Assembly: GCA_051294375.1 (NCBI GenBank)
Contig: CM119263.1
Coordinates: 5,268,740-5,332,739, forward strand
Source: Paraspadella gotoi
Lineage: Eukaryota > Chaetognatha
DNA length: 64,000 nt
Direction: 5' to 3'
The translations under genes and the position numbers were made by a program. The notes beneath the pieces were generated by a model. That model saw only the letters and a list, made by a program, of their open reading frames with translations. It searched no databases and was not told the DNA's origin. Below, in pieces: positions 33,862 through 46,513 of this stretch. Each line of letters opens with the position of its first letter. The first letter of the stretch is position 1.

Positions 33862-36800
33862 CATTTAAACAAATTTATAAATATGCTCATTGCAACCCAC
33901 ACTTAAGATTTTACTTGGAACAGGGTTGGCTTCCAATATGGCAGTCTCATTCACTCTTGTCTTCGTCCTTACTTATTGGGTTAGAAATTATGCGAGTTAC
34001 ATTATGTATTTATTGTGTTCTGCAACAGCATGTTAGCATCACTTGTTCAGCAAGTAAGTTACTTGGTATGTTAAAAAGGGATATTAGTTAAGCCAAGTAT
34101 ACATTCATTTAGAACCCCAGTTACTCTCTTAAATTTTAAAAGGTTCAAATTTTGTAGTTTGAAGCATCAAACAATTCACTTACCTAAACGCACTCATCCC
34201 CAAACTCACCCATACTCTGAGATTGGCCCCCGACCTCGGGTTGATTCTTGACGATCTTTTCCAAATTTCCGTTAATTTCGCGAAGAATTTTCAAAACTTC
34301 TGCGTCGCATTTTGAAGAGGAAGGAGATCGAACGTTGAAGATGAATCGATCCAAGGGACAACAAGTGCAGATCATTCGCCAAAATATTCCGCACAATCTG
34401 GATATCGATTAAGAGAAAAAAAGTTTAATATCCCTTTGATAGAAAACGGTGAAACGAAAACCTCACTTTTGAAACCACTGCCACGAGGTGAGTCGGTTGT
34501 CATCGATTTCGCCCGAACTAAGTTTTTCTTTTTCTTCTTTGGTAAGTTTCTTCACTTCCCTCGTTCCCCAAGAGACGACGTGGAGATTGCAAAAGGAGTA
34601 TATTGGGAGAATCAGATAACCTGAGAACGAAAGAGAATGAGGAAGGACGAATCGTTGAACAAATTTCCAACTTCAAACCAGCGGGAATGGCCAGCAGGTA
34701 TAGCAGCGCTGGAAGCAGGCAGGCGATCTCCCTCGGGTGCAGCAGCGCAGCGACGATGGTCGTGCCCGACAGCAGAAAGAAGAAGGCTGCGTTCGGCGAT
34801 GCGACAGTGTCGTGTGAAATCTCGATAATGGAGGAGACGATGACAGAGGCCATCACCAACGAGTAGAGCGTGCAGAGCACCGCCGCCGCCAAGATCTGGT
34901 TGTCGGGCTTGATTGTGAAGCCCAGCACCACCAAGGAAAGAGCGGGCAAGGCCGAGACCGCGGCCGATGTACCCATGGGAAGACCCAGCACGGTATGGAT
35001 TGCGTTAGCGATGACCATGACGATGGTGGCGGGGGTGAGTATGGTTGAGACGAGAAGGAAGACTTGATAGACGATGTATGGATAAGAGATGGTGCTGTTC
35101 TTCTTTCGCGTCTTCCTTGCATCCTCCAGCAGATTAACGATGTTGGCGATGGTGGAGGGAATCCACCGACGCCGCTGGTTGAAGAACTCGCGCATCCCCG
35201 TAGGCGCGTTGGTCCAAGCGTCCGAGGCCGCGCAGTATTCGACCCGCCAACCTATGGGCGACGCCAATTTATTTAATTGTGAGAAAATATTCTTATCGTC
35301 TTCTCACGTGTAAATCAGAGCCTTACCAGACTGCAAAAGAAGCGTACACAGCCATCTGTCCTCTCCCTGATCGTACTGGATATAATGTCTGGCTTCCGAA
35401 GATTTCATAGTGTAAGTTTTCATCACATCGTCATCCATCAAAGCTTAGGGGGGGAAAAGGAAATCCAAAAAAAAAAAGGAGAAACAAAAGGGAAAAGAAG
35501 AAAAAACAATGAAAAAAGAGAAAAAAAGGTAAACTACATTTTCGCGAATACTGATCAATCATAACAAACCCGATCCCCGAAAGAGCGAAAAACATCCCGG
35601 AGAACAAAGGACGCATCCAAGGACGTGTTCGGCCGCCTTTTGCAACCAATGGGCGACGGCGTACTCGAACATCTGATACCAGACAATGACGCCTCCGCCG
35701 ATCGGGTGGATGCGTCCGCAGGCTGCGCCGACACGCTCGTTCTTCTTGAGTCGATCGAGTAGAAGCAAAACGTTTGAGGGTTTGAAGTCGACGTCGCCAT
35801 CGAGGGCGAGGATGTACGTGTTGTGCGCTCGACGATAAACATCGTCAGGAACATCCTTGAATTATGACGGATCAGGAATAAAACTCAATTTTAATCTTAA
35901 TCTCTCTCATTTTATCTCACTTTTCCGCATCATCTCTCTTTCACTCGTTCTCTCACGAACCTTCAAAACCCTTCCGAAACCCTTGAATAGCTTGAATCTT
36001 TTCTTCTTTTCTCCCAAATCCCCAGCATCATGATCATCTTCAGCCTCTTCCGCTTCGTTTTCTTCGTCATAACCAGCGAAACCGAAGTTCAATTCGTTGG
36101 CCTCAATTTTCCCGGCGTCTTTGAGCATTCTAGGAAAGAAACAACCATTTCTAAGAAATGTAAATGGATTTTTATAAACGTTTCAGCGAATCTCGGCGAA
36201 CGGCGCCAACCTGTAACCAAGGAGAAAATACATGTACATGACTTGAGACCATCGCTTTTTGTGACGAATGAGGTCCTTGTCTTTGAGATGAACAACGAGC
36301 TTGTTGCCTCCAGGTAGGGTCCAGATTAACCGGCCCCCGTAGGGCGTCAACATCTTTGTCGGGGGTCGCACTTCGAGAGGGACGTCGTGAACTTCTGAGG
36401 CCGCCTGGATAAAAAAAAAGGGATGTGAGAAATACAACGTCAGAAATGCATTGATAGCTCTTTTTGAAGACCTGATCAATAACAGAGACAAACTGCCTGA
36501 CGAACTGATTGGGGATCTTCCCTGGTCCGCCCTCTTCCCAGTCCTCGAGAACCTCCATGCAGTCGTCGAAGAAGACATGACCCTCGAACTCGTAGTAGTC
36601 AGCATCTTGACGCTTCAACGTCTCCCGCATCAGGCGACGTGCAGTTTGATCCGCATCCATTCTGACGCACGAAACGTGGGATGTTAAGGAGACAAATGTG
36701 GCGCATAGTAAGTGGCATTTCTAAAGGACAAACACACGAGAAATAGTAGTCACCGAAAAAGAGACTTAAGCAAAGAGAGCATCTCTGACTCTGTCTCGTG

Positions 36801-39800
36801 CCAACAGGTGGCGCAGAGATAGATGACGGGAATCTCGGCGGGATCGACCGGATCTTCCGGCGCTGGGGCCGCCCCCTCCTCTTTATTCTCGGCGTTTTCT
36901 GCTTTCGCTCCTTCGCCCAGCGACGTCTCGCTGATCGCCGAGAGGACAAGGACATCAGGCGTCGGAATCGTCGTCTCAGATGGCGGAATTATGAAGCTTT
37001 TTAACTTGCGCCGTCCTTAAAAAAAAAATGAACATAAACCAAATATGAGAGTGAATAAATTCAATCAACCTAAGACTTAATTGAATAAGTAAATTTATTA
37101 AAATCAATCCAACTAAAATAAAATATTTATTGAAATCAATCTAACTAGTTCATTCATTCCAATAAATCCAATCAGTTAAAAAAAATTAATACCGAGGACG
37201 AATTCCTGTTCGATCAAAGCCGTGCTCCACATGGGATGCAGGAAGAGCTTGTCCAGTTTGGCCATTCGCTCCTCACCTGCGCGAAAAAAAAAAACGGTCA
37301 GTGATTCGAGAGCCGAAGATCACGTGACGACACGCGATCACCGACTCACCCGAGATCCAAATGTGAACCGAGGCGAGAACCTGAGGGACCCAGAGCAACA
37401 GCGCCATTACCGCCACGTGGTGATGCTCGGCGCTTGCGTCGCGTGGAAACTCCGAGTAACGGGCCCCGACCATTACTTCTTCGGGAAGGAGTAGGTGTTC
37501 AGAGAAATATCTAAAGAGGAATTCACAGGACAATGTAATTAGCGCGCTCTCTGTCTGTAGATCTTCAAAAATAGTTTTTTCCTATTTTGTTTTTAATCAC
37601 TTCTCTTTTGGGTATTATAGTTCTTAAATGACTAAACCGATTTTATTTCAACTTACACGTATACATTCCCTTTTTAAATATTTATATTTATCATTAAAAT
37701 TGTTTAAAAACACATGCATGAAACTTGCGCAATTTAAGATTGTCCTTTTATGTACAGGAAAAAATAAAGAGTGTCAATCCGCTTGGTCTTGCTTTTAATT
37801 CAATGCCCAGATTGACCCTTCAATCTTCAATTCACTAACTAATTTAATAATTTCGTTTGTTTAGGATATCAGTACTATTGACAATAGTTTCTAAAATTTC
37901 CAAAATTATTGTAAAATTTTAATTGCGAACTGTATTTGTAAATGCCTCAAAGACATGAGAATTATGCTTAAATGTATTTTGTGTTGAAATAGGTTAAATG
38001 AGATATCAACAATATATTAGCACAGCGTTACACTATCACTGGCTTCCTATTGCAGCAGCAATTTGATCAGTTTACCTTTGGAGTCGTTTTACGAGAGCCG
38101 TAATTAGAATTTTGATAAAACATATTAAAACATAATAAAACATGATAATGAAACATTTTTTCACACTCATGCTAATATTTAAGAAAAAAAAATTTACTTC
38201 TTCAAATGAAATTTCCAAATGAATTTTTCAAATGAATTTTCCAAATGAATTTTCCAAATGAATTTTCCAAATTATTCTTAAAAGAGCGCGCGGAGCCGAT
38301 ATATCTTGATCTATCCCTCTCCTCTCTCTCACCTATTGGCGAAAAGCATCGCGAATATAAGAGAAACGGGAGTGGAAACGGAGAGCGGCAGCGCAAAGGA
38401 GAAAGGTTGCATGTGAAGTTTGCAGGCGAGAGTGGCGCAATAGTAAGCGAGGACGGAGCCTAGCAGGTGACTCCCAGCGAGAGTGAAGAAGACGCGACGC
38501 TCCTCGTCAGAGAATTCCTCGGCGAAAACGAAGGAAGAGTTGTTGGGCATGGAATCATTGGTGAGCATGGCCTCATCGGAATCTAGGATAGATAGGTCAT
38601 CGTCCATCGTTGGAAATATCGAGGCGTTGACGAGCGCGGAATGGTTGGCGCTGACGGTTAAATTGATAGCGTCGCTTGTAGGAATTGAACTGTTGGTGTC
38701 GCTAAAGATGGAAACATTAGCACGAGCGGCAGAAAGAGAACTGTTAACGTCGTCCTTAAAGATGGAATCGACGTCGCCACCGGAAAAAAATGAATCATTG
38801 ATTTCGTCTGTTGACGCGGCAATGGCATTGGCATCGTCTTCAACGATGGATGCGGAAACTAGATGTTTGGGCGGAAAAGATTCAATTGGGTCCGGAGGAG
38901 CATCGATGGCGGATGAGACGGTGCCGAGACCAAAGTACATCCCGAAACTGACGATGACGACCATGCTGACGACGCTGGACGGCAATAAGGATTGCGATAG
39001 AAAACCTAACCTTTCTTGTCATAAATCCTCACCTGGAAGCGAAATTAACGTTGCTTCTTTTCTTCTTCAATCGCTGCTTCAAATTGGCGACGGCGTCGGC
39101 CGCTCTGGACGGCAAAATCCAAGAGTCGACGTAATTCTCCCACCAGGAGAGAGAGATGCAGATCATGGCGACCGGCAGATGCCACGACATTCGTGGCCAA
39201 AATTTTCCCATTTCCAGGACGAAATCCGCGACGGAGAAGGGAAAGGGTCTTTCCCAAAAGGCGGAATGTTCACGCTCGGCGGACATTCGGTCTCTGGCCT
39301 AAGAATTTTATATCGATCGAAATAATATTATTTTTTTAGATTTAGATTTATTAATACAAAAAAAAAAAAACACCTGGATCAAAGCCAAGAAAAATATAAA
39401 AACGAAAAGTTGAGCGAGAAAGGAGAGAAGACTGGCAGTTCGATGTAGCAAAGCCCAAGGACAACCGCCTGTCAATTTGTCCGTTGATCGTGGTACCGCG
39501 GAGAGAAAATTGGGAACCAAACTAGCAGAACACATGATCAAGACGCTGGAGGAAAGAGGCGCCTAAGAGCAGGGGCGTGAGGGAAAAAATCGGCAATTTA
39601 TAAATAACAAATGAAACAAACTCAAAGGCCCAGGTTAACCTCCCATTACCAAGGGACATATCTTCGCCACCAACAAGACACATCCGAAAGCGTGCAATGC
39701 GTCGATGGCGACGACGAAGACGACGAGTCCGAACGCCGGCCATCGTTCTCCGTTGAATATGAGCCGTAAGAGGGAACGAAGGAAGCTCAGTAAGTGAGGG

Positions 39801-40537
39801 AGGCAGAGCAACACCAACAAACTGAAAATGAAAAAAAAGAATCAAAATTTTCCCCCCCTGGCCCCTGGATAAAAGAACCTGCAGAGCCAAAAGAAGTTAA
39901 CGTCGTAGGATTTTTTCCGTTGTATCATGTGTTTCGACATAAAAATCAGCGAGAGTTTCGAAGAAACTGTTCCCAACAAAGTGATTCCCGCGAAGGCGAC
40001 GTAAAATATGACCTGACGGTTCCAGGGATTAGATTGAACAGAAGGTGTATTGGTGTAATAAATTCAATCATTACAGTTATGAAATAGTAAAATATATTAT
40101 TACTTATAAAAAAAATCTTAAAAGCATAAGGATCGCATAAGAAAAATCTGGATTGACGACAAATTTTGATACTAAAAAAATAAAATTTGAGAAAAGAAAA
40201 TTAATTTATAAACAGAAAGAAAAATTCAATTTTGCGATTGTCAATTAAAAAAAATAATAAAGTACCGAAGAAAATTAAAGTTAGTTTCTGAAAAAAAAAT
40301 TTTCATTGACAATGAAAACATTTTTTTTGTCATTGTCAATTGTCAAAAAAAATAATAAAGTACAGAGGAAAATTAAAGTTACAGATTCTGAAAAAAAAAA
40401 AATAAATTTTCATTGTCAAAAAATTAACCGATCAGCAGACGCAGCCCCTGAGAAAAAAAGAAAGAAATAAAAACCCGATGTTGCGATAGCAAAATGATAA
40501 CATGCACGTTCAATCCTAATTCAATTTTTTTTTTAAT

Positions 40538-40568
<31 letters not shown>

Positions 40569-40913
40569 GAGACGATGACGACGACGACGCCGCCACTTAT
40601 GTGCAAAACCACAGCAATATCGTCGCAAACGCAAAGCGATTGCGACGATAAAAAACATTAAAAACTGTAAAACTCTAAAAAAAGCAACATATTGAATAAG
40701 ACGGGTAACATATTACATTGCAATTTATTTACTAAAATATGCAAATGAGATTTAACTCGCTAAAGAAATCTCCGCGATGATTACCTTGAGAATTTTGACC
40801 CCAATGTCAAAGACATCCTGAGCTTCGGACAAATCATGATCGTAAGTGCTGGACTCTCGGAAAATATCCCAAAAGTGAGTTTGCGCTAGACGGGTATTTC
40901 TCCTTTTCTTCAT
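31011..40913 (-). CDS. CHS: Animal-type chitin synthase (GT2), 28 exons
   Basis: I place 28 phase-consistent exons from 40785-40913 to 31011-31068, about 1802 aa. Among them are 38333-38974, 36754-37015, 36211-36404, 35570-35855, 34679-35251, a 36-bp microexon at 33301-33336, 32410-32554 and 31154-31429. The protein polymerises UDP-GlcNAc into extruded chitin at the plasma membrane. N-terminal TM helices precede the GT2 domain: IYLCATCWHETESEM, the IRHKKRWSQVMYMYFLLG block, LALDGDVDF, GEDRWLCTLLLQSGW, QRRRW and, after more TM helices, SWGTRE. A conserved FWKDLI region and late TM helices follow. Unusual points are a Ser/Asn-rich extracellular-type loop with many N-x-S/T sequons (38350-38900), an acidic insert before LALDGDVDF, and a C-terminus ending ETQI. 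An upstream exon may precede the ATG (exon open to 40942). Confidence 0.92.
33824..33860. repeat. (AAT)n microsatellite
   Basis: TAA trinucleotide run in chitin synthase intron 17 (33575-34209). The rest of that 635-bp intron shows nothing recognisable. Confidence 0.95.
38208..38272. repeat. 13-bp tandem repeat (CCAAATGAATTTT)
   Basis: About five units in chitin synthase intron 6 (37511-38332). The rest of this 820-bp intron is AT-rich without other signals. Confidence 0.85.
40235..40425. repeat. Local AT-rich duplication in chitin synthase intron 1
   Basis: AATAATAAAGTAC...GAAAATTAAAGTTA occurs twice, separated by about 100 bp that contain ATTGTCAATT inverted motifs. A (GA)n run lies at 40541-40568 in the same intron. 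Confidence 0.7.
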
Positions 40914-40942
40914 GGCTCGGTTTGGGAGATCATTATTATGGC

Positions 40943-41531
40943 CTCTAATAAAACGAAAGGTAAACTAAGATAGCAAATTCTAGGATAAGAAAAAAATTCA
41001 AATGAAAATATTAAGCAGTGGATAAAAGTTAACTAATGCTAAACAGAAACAATAACAGATAATAAAAGACGTTAATAATTGTTTTCGATGCTCAGTTCCT
41101 GTCCAGAAAAAATTTGACGCTTTTTGCTGGACTTTTCGTCAACGAACCTTCCTCCTTTCTGCAGCCTTGGAAGTGGATTTGTCAATATTTATTTACAATT
41201 ATATTATAATTCTATTGTATTATTTCTTTTTTTTTTTCGTTGAGTTTAGCGATTTAGAAAAAGTTTAAAATTTGTTTTCATCAACAATTTGTTTTATTAA
41301 ATATACGGACATGTTTCGACTCTTTTGGTTGCTACTACTACATCAACTGCTATTAACGCTGATGAAGACTCGCAACCAAAAGAGTCGAAACATGTCCTTA
41401 TATTTAATAAAACAAATCGTTGATGAAAACCAATTTCAAACTTTTTCTAAATATTATAATTCTATATTAAATACTAAAACAGTTTCATAAAAAATTATAG
41501 CCTATTTCACCACCGCATTCCGATTCGAAGC
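40943..41531. other. Intergenic: chitin synthase 5' flank to PCED1 3' end
   Basis: AT-rich. The only structured content is the hairpin element at 41253-41451. Confidence 0.6.
41253..41451. mobile_element. 199-bp foldback/hairpin MITE
   Basis: Two arms of about 80 bp (41253-41332 and 41372-41451) are near-perfect inverted copies: TTTAGAAAAAGTTT...ACTCTTTTGGTTGC against GCAACCAAAAGAGT...AAACTTTTTCTAAA. The 39-bp loop contains a smaller inverted pair (CATCAAC/GATGAAG). It has no ORF. It lies in the intergenic space between PCED1 and chitin synthase. Confidence 0.85.
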
Positions 41532-42874
41532 TCATTGCAAATGTGGACCTGAGTCAGAGGAAACTGAATTCGCCCTCGTCGTAGTTGTCGTTGTATTCTG
41601 CGAGCCTAACGGACCGAAAATCGCCGCTTCGTGCGTGGTAGCGGGTTCCGCTTTTTTCGCTTCTTCCATGTCACGCGCCGCTTCTTCCAATTCCTTCTTT
41701 AACAGGGGATCCCTGCAGTACCTCGCCAACTGGAATAGTCGACCGGGGAATCCGAGGCCCCAGGAGATGGAGATGTGACTCAAGAGAAGATTCGTCATTT
41801 GTCTTCGTCGGATGTGGAACGAGTTAAGAAAATTCACTCTCACAAGTTCACAACAACCACTCACACTCACCGCGTGGATTCGCTATCCCAGTGAATTCCG
41901 TCTTTGACCCTGTAACTCTGATAACCCCTGAACCAGTAGTGGAGGTCGACCACGTCGTAGTTGTGGGCGACCACAGCGTCGGAGGCGAATTTGTTCGCCT
42001 CCAAAATGTCGAGGCGCAAATTCATTTTGTCTTCGACCGAGACTTCGGCGACGAGGAAGCCGCCGTGGATCTTTTCGGGGTCAGAACTAAATGGGGGCGA
42101 GTAGAGGATGGGAAGTGAGGAAGGAGAGAGAGCGGGCGAAAAAGAGAAGTTGAAAGAGAAAGAGTAAAAAAGGTAAGAGAGGGTGAGAGATGATAATAGG
42201 GAGAGAGAAAGACAAGGAGAGAGAAACAGATTTTTAAAAAAATCAAAAAAACAACGTAAATAAAAGGCAAAGTTACTCACCTCAGCGGCAGCGTGGTATT
42301 CCAAATAAACATGCATCTTGGCGGGAGTATCTTCCTCATCTGATCCAGCATCGTATTCAAATCCTCCTTGTAAGTCCCCACCCCGCCCTGTCGCCCGTAA
42401 CGCGTCAAATCCCAAAGACATGAATTGACGATGACAACATCCGGGGGCTCTTCATCCTTGAGCAGCGGAACGACTCGATCTTCCCAATATCGATCCCAAA
42501 CGCGCGTGATGAAGATGAAGCGGACTTGGTGATGGGGAGTTTGGAAGAGGCGGTGCTCTCTGAGGGTGAGGAAGAGAGATAGTAATTAGTATGAGAGGAG
42601 AGTCAAAGATGAGCCTAAAAATGACTCGTGTCCCTCGCCTGTAATCTGTTCCATTGTGCAAAGGCCCGCTCAGTTCACCTCCTTCGAGCAGCTCGTCGCC
42701 CATATAACTCTTTTCGCCTTTGAGTTTGAGACCGAAGTAAGTGGAAAAGTAATTCTCTTGCAGCAAAGTGACAAAGTCTTTGTAAATTGTTCTTTGAACG
42801 CTGTCGCCGATGATCCAGACGCTCTTGTTGAGTAACAAGGCCTGCATGTCTTCGCTGAGAAATAAATCTCCCAT
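41532..42874 (-). CDS. PCED1: PC-esterase domain protein PCED1
   Basis: Exons 42639-42874, 42281-42559, 41871-42086 and 41532-41802 give 333 aa. PCED1 (FAM113) is a GDSL/SGNH-like hydrolase-fold protein with no firmly assigned substrate. Family marks are VWIIGDSVQRTIYKDFVTLL (catalytic-type GDS), ELSGPLHNGTDYRE, the middle NSCLWD-type block in exon 2, and DVVDLHYWFR...GIHWD (Asp/His site). The C-terminal tail is Thr/Ser-rich. The exon 1 donor reads ACAG|GCGAGG, giving a GC-AG intron. Using it restores the conserved NGTDYRE reading. A strong acceptor, TTATTCTCAG, lies five bases before the ATG. The gene starts 174 bp after the CTSO stop. Confidence 0.9.
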
Positions 42875-43048
42875 GACGACTGAGAATAAAAAAAACGGAG
42901 ATCCGAGTGAAAAAAAATACAACAAAACGAATCCAAATAAAATTTGATATTTTTTTGTTCGCAACAAAAACGAAAAAAAGCGAAATGGAAGAGAGTAGGG
43001 CAGTGGCAGAAGGGGGGTGGGCTCGTGGCAAAATGGGGGTATGGAGCC

Positions 43049-44978
43049 TCAAACGGAGGCGCCGCAAATTTGCGTGGAGATTCCGCACAAGTTTTTGCCG
43101 ATTCTAATGTAAGCGAAACCCGAGTCGCCGAATGTCTTGCCCCAAGAGTTTCTGACGATGAAGAAGGGAATTCGCCCTGTGACGTCGTAGCCGACGATGG
43201 CGACGGCGTGATTCACGCGTGAGCCGCAATGATGTTGGATCACGCCGCCTGGCAAATAAATTATTATCGTTATTAATGATTTTTTTATATTACTAATAAC
43301 AAAACTGGTTAGCGAACCTAAATAATCTTGCCAGGAGGCGGCGTCGACGGCGGCGCTGACCGGACCTTGTTTGAAGATTCGCCGAACAATCTCCATTTCG
43401 TCCATGAAGTCGACGCAGTAGAAATCCTGAGAAGATCGAGAGGAAAAAGGGACAAATAATCAATAAACGTGATTTAAAACTGCGGGAGTATACATGGGTT
43501 GATAATAAAATAAAGTTTCACCGTTTCGAACCCATCAATCATTTTTGTACATCAATGTTTTGGTTGTGCCAATTTCAAGGTTGAACCAATGAACGTTGTT
43601 TGTCGTTCTTCGGCTCACCTTTATTTCCACGCCCCCTTTGGGATTTTCCGCTCGGCATTCCTGATCGACGTAACGCGTGGGATAATCCCATTCTGACAGC
43701 AACGATGTACGGACGCCGGTTTTGGCGCGAGTTTTGTTTAACCAAGAGAGGACGTCTATGGTGCATCGTTTAATTATAATAATAAATAATAAGAGTAATA
43801 AATTAACAATCTGTTGAGGGAACAATAGAAAAACGAACATACCAAGAGGGTTGCCTCCTTCGCAGCCGTGGCTATCGGGTGCGCAATCGAGAACCTCAAA
43901 AATTATCATTATCGGTTAATCATGAACTTGTCAATAAATAATCGTGTTGACAAAAAATACCTGTTGCACGCTGAGTTTTTTTGGACGGCAATTAGCTTTT
44001 AAGGTGTACATGGATTCTATGACCTCTACGGTGCTGATGGCGTAGCAGGCGCCGCAAAATCCTGAGACGAGGAAAAAACTTAATCATTGATGTTCATAAA
44101 AGTAATATCAGTTTATAATTCACCTTGATTTTTAATCGGTGTTATAATATTAAAATTTCGCCAATCCCATCGGAGGGGAATACCTTGCTTTCGTAAACCT
44201 CTCCTATAAATCCAGAAAAATAATGTTTGATGACATTATTCGCAAGTTTTAATTACCTTTTTCCTTTTTTAAATTTTCTTTTCAAATATAATATTTTTAA
44301 AAATTAAGTAAACTTAGTAAACTAAGTCTTAATAAGTATACGAAACTTAAGGTCAAGAATAAAAGTTGTTCTTTTGTTTCATTCGGTTTCAAAGAACTTT
44401 TATTTGAAAATTAACTTCCCCTTCCCGTCCCGAGACCTCAACACTCGGGAGGTAAGTTTCCGATGGCGACCAACTTTAAGAACCATCTTTGGTGCCGTCA
44501 TTTTGAGGTACATTTCTTTAAATTCTTTGGGTAATAAATCAGAAAATTGATTGATTCCGTAAATGGCACTTCCTCGAAATCCATCTATCCTTGGATAACG
44601 CATACTGAATGCTTCGCCTTAATTCAAACAATAATGTTAAAACTAGTGTCGCCCCAAAGCATCCAGAAAAAGACAGGAAAAACCTTTAACGCGTCGAGTC
44701 TTTATTTTTCGTTGAAAAATTTGAAATCTGTAAAAATAGTCGTCAGATCCGTAAACATAAGTCTTGTTGTACATCTTGATGAATTGATCGAACATAAATC
44801 GTTCTCTAGAAAAGGGATCGTGCCCATTCTCGAAACCGCCCAAGCGGACCTCGTTAGAGGCTTGTTGTTGTTGTTTTTCAACATTATCGTTCGCCCCGCT
44901 AAGAATTTTTCGCTCTTCATCGAGACGCCACATAAAAACCCATAAAATCAACAACGTCACAAAAACTTGATAAAACAT
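43049..44978 (-). CDS. CTSO: Cathepsin O, papain-family cysteine protease
   Basis: Eight exons join in frame: 44684-44978, 44437-44617, 44124-44203, 43961-44061, 43843-43894, 43619-43755, 43318-43426 and 43049-43248, for 384 aa. Cathepsin O is a lysosomal cysteine protease. A hydrophobic N-terminus (QVFVTLLILWVF) serves as signal sequence or anchor. The propeptide has YGINQFSDLLPKEFKEMYL. The mature domain starts near PLRWDWRN. The active-site Cys lies in GFCGACYAIS, where the usual Trp is Tyr. The active-site His is in NHAVAIVGYD and the Asn in IVRNSWG. The phrase VDAASWQDYLGGVIQHHC is specific to cathepsin O. An in-frame ATG at 45038 is an alternative start; I chose 44978 because acceptor-like CGCAGAG sits directly before it. 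Confidence 0.93.
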
Positions 44979-45182
44979 CTCTGCGAAATGTAAAATTCGA
45001 TGTAAAGAATACGTAATTGATATCGCGATATTCGCCACAGACCAACGGCCATAGATGCTTTCTTGAAAAGCAACCGGGGCCTTTATTCTTTGGCTTGGAA
45101 CATAATTAGAAAAGGAAATGACAAGTGCGACGTGATTTACAAATGAACAAAAAAGATCATGTCATCAAGGTTGTGTCATGAT

Positions 45183-46513
45183 TTACAACAAATGAATAAA
45201 AACGAGGAGAGAAAGGAACATATAAAAAATGAGGGGAGGACGAGAGGCGGAAGCTCTGCCAGGATCGGGTGTGGTCTTGGAGTGGTCGTGATCGGCGTGG
45301 TTTCCGCGAGAGTGGGCGTGGCCGGACTGGTCCGAGTCCTCGTCTTCTGCTTCTTCGTCGTTCGGTGGCGGAGTCGGGACTTGCGATCGCTCTTTCTTCG
45401 AAGAACGTTCCTCAATTTTCTCACAAGTTTTTCTTAACTGAAAAAAAATAAAGTAAAAATACTAGCTTTGACTTAATGAATTAGTAAATATAAGATGCAA
45501 AAACCTGGTTTTTGCTGAAACCGTTCTCGCAACGGCAAACGCAGGATTCGTTCAGCGAACACTTTTCGCCAATACCATTGATGCAGGCGACGTTGTCGCC
45601 GAAGCAAGGGACTCCGCCCTTCTCGCACTCGTTATCAAGGGTTCGCTTGGAGAGGCAAAGGGAACCGACTTGAAACAAACCCAAGGCTACGGAAAATTAA
45701 ACATTAATTATTTTTCTAAAAAAAATTATATAACAAGTGAAATAAAAACCTGTTTTGCAGACGCATTTATTATCGAGGCATTCGTAAAGCAAAGAGGATT
45801 TGCAGATCATATTGTCGTCGCAATATTCGCCCAAGCTCGCAGCTTCACAGTTCGCCTTTAAAACGGGGACGGTTTAGCGACGAAGCAGAACGCAAACTTT
45901 GAAGGATTCATCGTCAATCAGCACTTACCTCGCCAATTGGTTGACCCTTGATGCAAGAGCAAAGCTTCTCTTCACCGTCGCATCTGGCGTTGATGGGGCA
46001 ATCTTGGTGAGTCTCGCATTCGGGGTTGCTCACGATTCCGCCTTCGAAACCGAATGTCGTCTTTTGGCAAGAATTTCGCTCCAAGTGGAAACCTGGAACA
46101 AATTGTGTGGTTAAAAACGTGATTTAATTAATTCAATTCTATTTCATGATAATTAGATTCACGTCATACAATCCATAATATACCTCGATCGCATGAGTCA
46201 GGCATCGTCTCATTAGAAACTAGTTCTGGGTCAGTTTCTTGGAAATCAACCCTCAATTCCATGGCAACCAGTTCCTAATAAAGTTCGGCGAATGTATAAA
46301 AATCGGTTATAATTTATAGGATACAGTCCCCAATTATTATTATTCAGTACTTACGTCTTCGGGGTCCGGAATCTTATTGCTGATGGAGAAGTTGGAGTTG
46401 TTTCCTTCAGAATCGTTTGTGGAATCGTTACTCGGAATCAGGACGCCCAAATTCAGCTCATCCAAAAGAAGAAGAGCGACGGCGATAAAAATGGAGAAAT
46501 TCATTTTATGCAT
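45183..46513 (-). CDS. Secreted Cys-rich protein, probably GPI-anchored
   Basis: Six exons join in frame: 46355-46513, 46184-46274, 45929-46092, 45750-45855, 45505-45686 and 45183-45437, for 318 aa. I do not recognise a named family. An N-terminal signal peptide (FSIFIAVALLLLDELNLG) is followed by an acidic, N-glycosylation-prone region. Cys-rich modules follow, each close to one exon, with spacing like EB/EGF-type domains (ECETHQDCPINARC, NCEAASLGEYCDD, ECEKGGVPCFGDNVAC, NESCVCRCENGF). The tail has a polar Asp/Glu/His spacer, then small residues (GRASAS) and a short terminal hydrophobic stretch with no basic residues after it, which resembles a GPI-attachment signal. Function unknown; likely cell-surface. 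Confidence 0.75.

Noticed and set aside
40424-40450. A 19-bp candidate exon (GLRLLIG) in chitin synthase intron 1
   Set aside because: Direct joining of the flanking exons is phase-consistent and gives the expected TM helix; including it breaks phase.
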